In this document: positions 6,039-10,685 of the stretch, one piece after another
Layout: every line of letters starts with the position of its first letter
Numbering within the stretch: position 1 is the stretch's first letter
Assembly: GCA_041844335.1 (NCBI GenBank)
Contig: JBGZAX010000057.1
Coordinates: 1-10,685 of the forward strand
Direction: 5' to 3'
Length of the DNA stretch: 10,685 bases
Source of the DNA: CAUUFM01 sp041844335
Lineage (GTDB): Bacteria; Bacillota; Clostridia; Lachnospirales; Lachnospiraceae
Notes under the pieces: generated by a model
What the model saw: the letters and a program-made list of their open reading frames with translations, nothing else
Databases searched by the model: none
What the model was told of the DNA's origin: nothing
Translations under genes and position numbers: made by a program

Positions 6039-6070
6039 AAAAAAATCCCTCCTACATAAATAGGAGGGAT
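6039..6070 (-). terminator. Rho-independent terminator or attenuator between rpmA and obgE
   Basis: ATCCCTCCTA (6045-6054) pairs perfectly with TAGGAGGGAT (6061-6070) around a 6-base loop. On the minus strand the GC-rich stem is followed directly by a run of T. In the plus direction there is no T-run. It lies 15 bases past the rpmA stop and 30 bases before the obgE start, inside an operon normally read as one unit. It is therefore best seen as a partial terminator that lowers obgE-rsfS expression relative to ribosomal proteins. Confidence 0.85.
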
Positions 6071-6085
6071 GAATGTTTAACTAAA

Positions 6086-6376
6086 TCAAACAGCTTCTTC
6101 TCTTTCAACAATTGATACTTGCTTTCTGTCTCTACCTTTTCTGGAAAAACGAACTATTCCGTCCTTTAATGCAAACAATGTATCATCTTTACCACGTCCT
6201 ACATTAACGCCCGGATGAATTTTTGTACCGCATTGTCTATATAGAATATTTCCTGCTTTTACAAATTGTCCGTCGGCTCTTTTTGCTCCGAGTCTTTGAG
6301 ATGCAGAATCTCGACCGTTCTTTGTAGATCCAACTCCCTTTTTATGAGCAAAAAACTGAAGGTTCATATTTAACAT
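6086..6376 (-). CDS. rpmA: 50S ribosomal protein L27 with cleavable N-terminal extension
   Basis: This 96-residue L27 carries the core HKKGVGSTKNGRDSASQRLG (residues 11-30) and conserved FVKAGNILYRQCGTKIHPG. It begins MLNMNLQFFAHKKG: the Firmicutes-type extension ending in LQFF, which Prp cleaves so that the mature protein starts at Ala10. The mature N-terminus reaches into the peptidyl-transferase centre. The ATG follows a GGGAGGTG site that overlaps the end of prp, and only three bases separate the two genes. The protease gene next door and the intact LQFF-A site support each other. Confidence 0.98.
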   Translation of the reverse strand: MLNMNLQFFAHKKGVGSTKNGRDSASQRLGAKRADGQFVKAGNILYRQCGTKIHPGVNVGRGKDDTLFALKDGIVRFSRKGRDRKQVSIVEREEAV

Positions 6377-6379
6377 CTG

Positions 6380-6715
6380 TTACACCTCCCTTGTGCTAAA
6401 ATTAACAAATTCTCCATAAAGTCCGTTCTTATCCGCCAAGCTTTTCATCCCTAGCTCAAATGCCTTAATCAAAAGCTCGCTATCCTTTCCGGGTACAGAA
6501 TTAAAAATACATTTAATATTTGCACCTGCTTCATCTAAAGATATCAATGCTTTATCATTTGTAAATTTCTCAATAGAATTTATAGTATTTATGGCACTGA
6601 ATGAAATAGCCGCACATATTATATCTTCTCCTGAGTCTGCATAACCTGAATGTCCGCTGACAGTAAATCCGAGATAATGACTATCCTTTGACTTTATGAT
6701 TTCAATTTTCGTCAT
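6380..6715 (-). CDS. prp: Prp cysteine protease that processes L27
   Basis: This 111-residue protein (YsxB family) has the Prp active site: His22 in VSGHSGYA and Cys34 in DIICAAIS, the same residue numbers described for Staphylococcus aureus Prp. Prp removes the N-terminal extension of L27, a step essential for ribosome assembly in bacteria with the extended form. The gene lies between rplU and rpmA, its conserved position in Firmicutes. It starts 20 bases after the rplU stop and ends three bases before rpmA, whose ribosome-binding site overlaps its last codons. No oddity was seen. Confidence 0.96.
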   Translation of the reverse strand: MTKIEIIKSKDSHYLGFTVSGHSGYADSGEDIICAAISFSAINTINSIEKFTNDKALISLDEAGANIKCIFNSVPGKDSELLIKAFELGMKSLADKNGLYGEFVNFSTREV

Positions 6716-6735
6716 CAGTTATGATAATGAATGGA

Positions 6736-7041
6736 TTAAAGATTGATTTTTTCAATCTTCAGGCTTGTATACTGCTGTCTGTGACCTTGTTTTTTGTGAT
6801 AGCCCTTCTTAGGCTTATACTTGTATACAATAATCTTCTTGCCCTTACCATTTGCCAATACAGTAGCTGTAACCTTGCTGTTTGCAACTTCCTTGCCAAC
6901 CTTCAAATTTCCGTCGTTTACCGCTAATACCTTGTCAAATGTATATGCAGTATTTTCTTCAACGCCCAGCTTTTCTACTTTTATTACATCGCCTTCGCTC
7001 ACCTTATACTGCTTTCCGCCTGTTTCAATAATTGCGTACAT
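6736..7041 (-). CDS. rplU: 50S ribosomal protein L21
   Basis: At 101 residues this is a typical bacterial L21. It begins MYAIIETGGKQYKV (1-14), with GDVIKVEKL following. The RNA-binding signature KYKPKKGYHKKQGHRQQYT lies at about 74-92. L21 binds 23S rRNA in the 50S subunit. The ATG has a GGAAGG site seven bases upstream. It is the first gene of the minus-strand operon, preceded by a structured leader and a strong promoter. The leader-type regulation expected for this gene is described in a separate entry. Confidence 0.98.
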   Translation of the reverse strand: MYAIIETGGKQYKVSEGDVIKVEKLGVEENTAYTFDKVLAVNDGNLKVGKEVANSKVTATVLANGKGKKIIVYKYKPKKGYHKKQGHRQQYTSLKIEKINL

Positions 7042-7117
7042 TTGGGTTCCTTCCTTTCTGCAGTACTCGCCGATTATGGTACCTGAAACGGTTTTAAAAC
7101 CTCATCGAGCGGCATCC
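7042..7117 (-). ncRNA. L21 leader-like structured 5' UTR of rplU
   Basis: The roughly 76-base leader starts near GGATGCCGCTCGATGAGG and ends in AAGGAAGGAACCC before the ATG. It holds several complementary segments: GCCG (7110-7113) with CGGC (7069-7072), CTCG (7106-7109) with CGAG (7066-7069), and a GGTTTTAAAACC self-complement. The first two pairings share bases and exclude each other, which could allow switching. Firmicutes rplU genes carry a conserved L21 leader thought to mediate autoregulation. Position and the short motifs fit, but a covariance search is needed for certainty. Confidence 0.6.
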
Positions 7118-7122
7118 TATAA

Positions 7123-7151
7123 ACTATATCATAAATATAATTTTATGTCAA
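7123..7151 (-). promoter_or_regulatory. Promoter of the rplU-prp-rpmA(-obgE-nadD-yqeK-rsfS) operon
   Basis: On the minus strand, a perfect -35 TTGACA (7146-7151), a 17-base spacer and -10 TATAGT (7123-7128) place the start of transcription near 7116-7118, at the start of the L21 leader. It lies 22 bases past the stop of the CoA-transferase gene. Confidence 0.85.
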
Positions 7152-7173
7152 TATCTTAAATTCGGGAATTTCA

Positions 7174-8361
7174 TCACATCACTCCCTCATTTTTAAGTTC
7201 CTGTATCTCTTCATCAGATAGATTAAATACCTCTTTGTTATGCTGTCCAAGTGTAGGTGAGGGAAAATTTACAGCTCCCGGAGTTTTTGAAAGCTTTGAC
7301 ACAACTCCTTGAAAATACAAGTCCCCTGCTGTAGGGTGCTCACAATGTACAAGCATATCACGAGCCTTTATTTGTGGATGCTCCACCACCTCTTTTACAT
7401 TAAGAACCGGTCCACAAGGAATACCGTATTCCGCCATTATATCGTCTATCTCTTTTTTCGTATACTGAGCCGTCCAGCTCTTAAGAATTTCCTTAAGATG
7501 CAAATCATAATTCCTGAACCTATGTTCGTTAGTCTTAAACTTAAGATCTTCAATCAAGTCATCCCTACCTATAGCACTGCAAAACTTAGGCCAAAACCCG
7601 TCATTTGCTATAGCAATAGTCACATAGCCGTCCTTACACTTATATAAATCAAACGGAGCCACGGACGGAGATAAATTTCCTATTCTTTCAGCTATTTTTC
7701 CATTCATGGTATATGCTAAAACAGCTGAATCAAGAAGCGAAAACATCGAATCCATCATAGATACGTCCACAAGCTGACCCTGCCCTGTTCTCTGTTTATG
7801 AAATAACGCAATCAAAGCACCTATAACCTGATACATGCCCGATACGGTATCGGCAAGAGAGGGTCCTGCCTTTACCGGAAAACAGTCAGGAAAACCTGTA
7901 AGTCCTAAAAAACCTCCCATAGCCTGTGCTATTATATCATAGCATGGTCTTTGAGATAACGGTCCCGTTTGTCCGAACCCGGAGCCTGAAACATATATTA
8001 TACCAGGATTGAGTTTTTTAACGGTTTCATAATCTATTTTAAGCTTTTTTGTAACTCCTACTCTATAATTTTCCCAGATAATATCGGCATCCTGCATTAA
8101 ATCATAAAACATTTTAAGCCCTTTTTCAGACTTTAAATTAAGAGTAACACCCTTTTTATTTCTGTTTATAAGCACATAATAGGCACCTTCGTTGCTTTTT
8201 TCTTCAAAAGGTCCCCATCTACGACTCTGATCACCGTTTACAGGCTCCACTTTTATCACCTCAGCCCCGTAATCCGCAAAAAACATTGTACCGAACGGAC
8301 CGCTGAGAGCTGTTGTAAGATCTACAACCTTTATTCCTTGAAGAGCTTTCTCTCCCAACAT
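7174..8361 (-). CDS. Class III CoA-transferase (CaiB/BaiF family)
   Basis: This full-length 395-residue family III CoA-transferase opens with LQGIKVVDLTTALSGPF (7-23), followed by FFADYGAEVIKVEP (27-40). It carries the catalytic aspartate Asp142 in CYDIIAQAMGG, which forms the acyl-aspartyl anhydride, and the later GQGQLVDVSM segment. Enzymes of this family move CoA between carboxylic acids, such as formyl-, succinyl-, carnitine-, bile-acid or aryl-lactate-CoA. The substrate cannot be read from sequence alone. The ATG follows GAGG by four bases and lies six bases after nagB, so it ends the lipoprotein-DUF1858-nagB operon. No acyl-CoA dehydrogenase, dehydratase or ligase gene is alongside to hint at the pathway. 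No terminator with a T-run follows, so some read-through into rplU is possible. Confidence 0.9.
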   Translation of the reverse strand: MLGEKALQGIKVVDLTTALSGPFGTMFFADYGAEVIKVEPVNGDQSRRWGPFEEKSNEGAYYVLINRNKKGVTLNLKSEKGLKMFYDLMQDADIIWENYRVGVTKKLKIDYETVKKLNPGIIYVSGSGFGQTGPLSQRPCYDIIAQAMGGFLGLTGFPDCFPVKAGPSLADTVSGMYQVIGALIALFHKQRTGQGQLVDVSMMDSMFSLLDSAVLAYTMNGKIAERIGNLSPSVAPFDLYKCKDGYVTIAIANDGFWPKFCSAIGRDDLIEDLKFKTNEHRFRNYDLHLKEILKSWTAQYTKKEIDDIMAEYGIPCGPVLNVKEVVEHPQIKARDMLVHCEHPTAGDLYFQGVVSKLSKTPGAVNFPSPTLGQHNKEVFNLSDEEIQELKNEGVM

Positions 8362-8367
8362 ATTACC

Positions 8368-9099
8368 TCACTCAAAATCTCTCAAAGCCTCTCTATCCCC
8401 CACAACAATTAAATCGGGGTGAATTTGCAATACAGATGCAGGTACTTTCGGCGTAATTTCTCCCAAGAGTGCCTCCTTTAATATATCGGCTTTAGCTGCC
8501 GAGTTCGCCATTAACAAAATTTTCTTTGCCTGCATAATACTTGCAATTCCCATAGTATAAGCATATTGCGGCACTTCGGATTTTGAGGCGAAGAATCTTG
8601 CATTGGCTTCAATCGTACTATCTGCAAGCTTTACACAATTAGTTCCTCTTGAAAAGCTATCATTCGGCTCATTAAAACCGATATGACCGTTATGTCCTAT
8701 TCCTAAGACCTGAATATCAATTCCGCCCAACTTTTCTATCACCACATCATAATTTGCACATGCAACTATAGTGTCCTCTTCCATACCATCCGGCAGGAAA
8801 ATATTATTTTCATCAATATTAACTCTCGAGAAAAGATGTTTGTTCATAAAATAATGATAGCTTTGATTGTGGTTTTGAGATAAACCCTTGTATTCATCAA
8901 GATTAACCGTTTTAACATAAGAAAAATCTATCTTATCTTTATTATACATTTCTGCCAGCTGAGCATACATTCCGACAGGGGTAGATCCCGTAGCCAGACC
9001 CAACACACAGTCAGGCTTTAATATAATTTGTGCCGCAATTATTTCCGCAGCTCTCCAGCTCATTTTTTCATAATTGTCTTCTTTATAAATTCTAATCAT
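8368..9099 (-). CDS. nagB: Glucosamine-6-phosphate deaminase
   Basis: NagB converts glucosamine-6-phosphate to fructose-6-phosphate and ammonia, the last step of amino-sugar breakdown. Visible motifs are GLATGSTP (34-41, phosphate binding), LDEY (67-70) with the catalytic aspartate, and GIGHNGHIGFNEP (133-145) with the ring-opening histidine and the following glutamate. I chose the ATG at 9099 (243 residues, MIRIYKEDNYEKM, the normal family start), with AGGG nine bases upstream. A TTG at 9120 would add seven residues lacking family similarity. At 243 residues it is the short Gram-positive form. It lies 25 bases after the DUF1858 gene and six before the CoA-transferase. No nagA or N-acetylglucosamine transporter is in view. 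Confidence 0.96.
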   Translation of the reverse strand: MIRIYKEDNYEKMSWRAAEIIAAQIILKPDCVLGLATGSTPVGMYAQLAEMYNKDKIDFSYVKTVNLDEYKGLSQNHNQSYHYFMNKHLFSRVNIDENNIFLPDGMEEDTIVACANYDVVIEKLGGIDIQVLGIGHNGHIGFNEPNDSFSRGTNCVKLADSTIEANARFFASKSEVPQYAYTMGIASIMQAKKILLMANSAAKADILKEALLGEITPKVPASVLQIHPDLIVVGDREALRDFE

Positions 9100-9124
9100 A
9101 CTTATATACCCTATATCCAAAAAA

Positions 9125-9337
9125 TTATATTTGTGTCAACACAAAGTTTAAATCATCTACCACTTCATCTACATCAAGATTATGAACAAAACAAGCTTGT
9201 TCCAAGGTTTCCGTATCGGATGACGAACATCCCAGACAATGAAGTCCTTCATGCATTAAAATCGGCATAATGACAGGGTCAATCATTATAATATCCCCTA
9301 TCAGCATATCCTTTGTTATAGTAAAATCAACCGCCAT
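9125..9337 (-). CDS. DUF1858 domain protein with CxxC redox-type motif
   Basis: This 70-residue protein is a single DUF1858 domain, as in hybrid-cluster-associated redox-disulfide proteins and the ScdA N-terminus. Residues 7-20 (ITKDMLIGDIIMID) are followed by PVIMPILMHEGLHCLGC, ending in Cys34-x-x-Cys37, and then TLEQACFVHNLDVDEVVDDLN. The paired cysteines suggest a redox, metal- or cluster-linked role, which is not defined for the family. Strict and facultative anaerobes often have several copies. The ATG follows GGAGG by seven bases. It is the second gene of the operon, 18 bases after the lipoprotein. No hybrid-cluster protein or ric gene is alongside, so the partner is unknown. Confidence 0.85.
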   Translation of the reverse strand: MAVDFTITKDMLIGDIIMIDPVIMPILMHEGLHCLGCSSSDTETLEQACFVHNLDVDEVVDDLNFVLTQI

Positions 9338-9355
9338 AGTATTTCCTCCAAGAAA

Positions 9356-9922
9356 TCATTTTTTATTAGCTTTCGGATCTTTCATAGTTTCAAATATAGA
9401 ATTTAACTTGTCAACAGCCTCATTCATAGTCTTAAAGTTACTCTCAAAGGCTTTCTTATAGGGATCTATTTCCCCGTTGTTCTTAAATTCATCCATAGCC
9501 GCCTTTACCTTATCAAGCGATTCAAGAACCGGCTGTATCACAGCATCTATCTCGCCCTGCTTGTCCTTAAATCTTTTAGAAGGCTTAATGTTTGCAAACT
9601 CCTGAAATAGCTTATAAAGCTCTTCTTTTGCTGCCACCGCTTTATCATAAGATGTAGTATCATCTTTTTCCACATAGGATTTCAAAGCATTTATGTCATC
9701 CTTATATACCTTTGATAAAGCATCCGCATTATCAGACAGCTTACCTCTGTAAATACCTGAATTGTCCTGGCATGCAAATAATGAAAGTATCAAAACTAAA
9801 AATGCAACCGTAAAAAAACCTCTTCCTAATTTAAGAGTTCTGAAAGGGGTATACTTAGGCTTGGTGTTCATTTGCATTGCCTTATTAGCATCCTTTGATT
9901 CATAACTGTCGCTACCACGCAT
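9356..9922 (-). CDS. Predicted lipoprotein of unknown function
   Basis: I do not recognise the family. A hydrophobic stretch (about 36-49, FFTVAFLVLILSLF) leads to Cys51 in LFAC, a plausible though not ideal lipobox. The exported part (about 51-188) is almost all charged and helical, with segments such as KAVAAKEELYKLFQEF and KVKAAMDEFKNN suggesting a helical bundle or coiled coil. The n-region of some 35 residues is unusually long for a lipoprotein. The ATG at 9922 has a strong AAGGAGG eight bases upstream and is therefore preferred. Internal ATGs at codons 16 and 18 would give a normal-length signal peptide. It is the first gene of the operon. It could also be a single-pass anchored protein rather than a processed lipoprotein. 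Confidence 0.7.
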   Translation of the reverse strand: MRGSDSYESKDANKAMQMNTKPKYTPFRTLKLGRGFFTVAFLVLILSLFACQDNSGIYRGKLSDNADALSKVYKDDINALKSYVEKDDTTSYDKAVAAKEELYKLFQEFANIKPSKRFKDKQGEIDAVIQPVLESLDKVKAAMDEFKNNGEIDPYKKAFESNFKTMNEAVDKLNSIFETMKDPKANKK

Positions 9923-9964
9923 ACTGATATCCTCCTTATAAATTTATAATTATACTCATAATAA

Positions 9965-9993
9965 ATCTTATGTTGAAAAGTTCAATTTGTCAA
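9965..9993 (-). promoter_or_regulatory. Promoter of the lipoprotein-DUF1858-nagB-CoA-transferase operon
   Basis: On the minus strand, a perfect -35 TTGACA (9988-9993), a 17-base spacer and -10 TAAGAT (9965-9970) lie 43 bases upstream of the lipoprotein start. The spacer holds a small dyad, TTGAA-N3-TTCAA (9973-9985), that could bind a regulator. The -35 begins 15 bases after the stop of the upstream AIR-synthase-like gene. Confidence 0.78.
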
Positions 9994-10008
9994 GTGTTTT
10001 TACAATAC

Positions 10009-10685
10009 CTAAGGTCTTTCTAAAAAACTCACATCTCCGCATCTGATAATCTTTTTTGCCGTAGCTTTTGAACTCATTTCTCCTATTTTACTTGAAATAA
10101 TGCCATTTTTTGCAAACTTTTCGCATAGTAATTCAGAATTATCGGTTAAAACAAGCATAGAGCCGTAAGAATTAAGCCTATAAGGATTTTTCTTTAACGC
10201 CTCGCAAATCTCTATTGTTTCCTGCAGCAATATAAATTTTTCCATATCCACCTCAAAGCCCGAATGAAAATGCTCCGATATCTCATAAAGTGAAACCTCA
10301 ATTCCTCCTCTTCCGATATTTTGGCAAACAATAGCACCATTTTCAAAGGCGATTTTAGACATAGTATAGATGTTAATGTCATTGGATAATTTCAACGCAT
10401 TATCTAAAAATGACATAGATAAGGTATTACTTAATACATCCTTATTTTGATTTATTAAATAAGCAGTTCCATAAAGACCCAGATAATTAACCAAGACTAT
10501 TTCAGCACTGTTTTTATATTTTCCGGAAATTTTTGCAAAGCTTTTCCCGCCAACCCCCAATATATCTATTAAAACACTTTCCTTACCGGAAGAAAAACCG
10601 GCATTTCCGATAACAAACACAGCTCCTAAGTCTTTTGCTGCAATAGACATAGCGGCTGTCAATTTTCTTATGTAGCTTTCCTTTA
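10009..10685 (-). CDS. AIR-synthase/HypE-like protein, 5' end outside the window
   Basis: The reading frame stays open to the right edge (first complete codon at 10681-10683), so this is the C-terminal part of a longer protein. A TTG at 10662 is an internal codon rather than the likely start; residue numbers count from it. The last 100 residues match the C-terminal domain of PurM/HypE-type ATP-dependent synthases, in the style of clostridial HypE-like proteins: FEVDMEKFILLQETIEICEA, NPYRLNSYGSMLV (159-171), and a terminal FLERP. The GLYGTA segment (62-67) also fits. However, the family's DPTRGG or DVTEGG motif reads NIGRGG (115-120), and the aspartate is lost. It may therefore be a divergent or catalytically altered member. 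Function is unknown; it need not act in hydrogenase maturation. Confidence 0.72.
   Translation of the reverse strand, partial: KESYIRKLTAAMSIAAKDLGAVFVIGNAGFSSGKESVLIDILGVGGKSFAKISGKYKNSAEIVLVNYLGLYGTAYLINQNKDVLSNTLSMSFLDNALKLSNDINIYTMSKIAFENGAIVCQNIGRGGIEVSLYEISEHFHSGFEVDMEKFILLQETIEICEALKKNPYRLNSYGSMLVLTDNSELLCEKFAKNGIISSKIGEMSSKATAKKIIRCGDVSFLERP

Noticed and set aside
6821..7159. Plus-strand open frame crossing rplU and its leader
   Set aside because: It lies antisense to rplU, its leader and its promoter, and shows no protein family traits.
7158..7171. AAATTCGGGAATTT palindrome after the CoA-transferase stop as a terminator
   Set aside because: The loop is too tight, the stem is AT-rich and no T-run follows. 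The rplU -35 begins a few bases on.
1..10685. Mobile elements, CRISPR arrays, tRNA genes or a defence island
   Set aside because: No transposase, integrase, terminal repeats, spaced direct repeats or tRNA-like folds were recognised. Gene order is largely core-genome.

Overview
The window is AT-rich, gene-dense, low-GC Gram-positive DNA. The order rplU-prp-rpmA-obgE-nadD-yqeK-rsfS, the N-terminally extended L27 paired with a Prp protease, a DUF1858 CxxC protein and an AIR-synthase-like protein all point to an anaerobic member of the Clostridia. I cannot name the genus. No mobile element, CRISPR array, tRNA or rRNA is visible. Most of the window is core genome.

Layout, left to right. (1) 1-144: a leftward promoter with an operator-like dyad, for a gene beyond the left edge. 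(2) 145-1126: a minus-strand two-gene cassette of an ArsR/SdpR-type autorepressor and an SdpI-type membrane protein. Its promoter carries a perfect 13-bp inverted repeat. (3) 1221-2093: a MerR-family activator with a TipAS-like ligand domain. It has its own 19-bp-spacer promoter and a terminator. (4) 2225-3090: lexA on the plus strand, the only rightward gene. It ends at a bidirectional terminator shared with the convergent ribosome-related operon. (5) 3122-7151: the minus-strand operon promoter - L21 leader - rplU - prp - rpmA - internal terminator - obgE - nadD - yqeK - rsfS. (6) 7174-9993: a second minus-strand operon with promoter - lipoprotein - DUF1858 protein - nagB - class III CoA-transferase. 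(7) 10009 to the right edge: the 3' part of a divergent AIR-synthase/HypE-like protein.

How the parts work together. rplU and rpmA encode large-subunit proteins L21 and L27, and Prp removes the N-terminal extension of L27. ObgE is a 50S-assembly GTPase and RsfS a 50S silencing factor. NadD makes NAD and YqeK is an HD-domain nucleotide hydrolase. A rho-independent hairpin between rpmA and obgE probably lets ribosomal-protein mRNA exceed obgE-rsfS mRNA. The second operon couples amino-sugar catabolism (NagB) with an acyl-CoA transferase, a redox-type CxxC protein and a lipoprotein. No shared function is obvious.

I did not find a clearly new multi-gene system. The most informative non-coding signals are the regulatory sites: the sdpR-type operator, the MerR 19-bp spacer promoter, the inverted repeat upstream of lexA, the L21 leader and the internal terminator.
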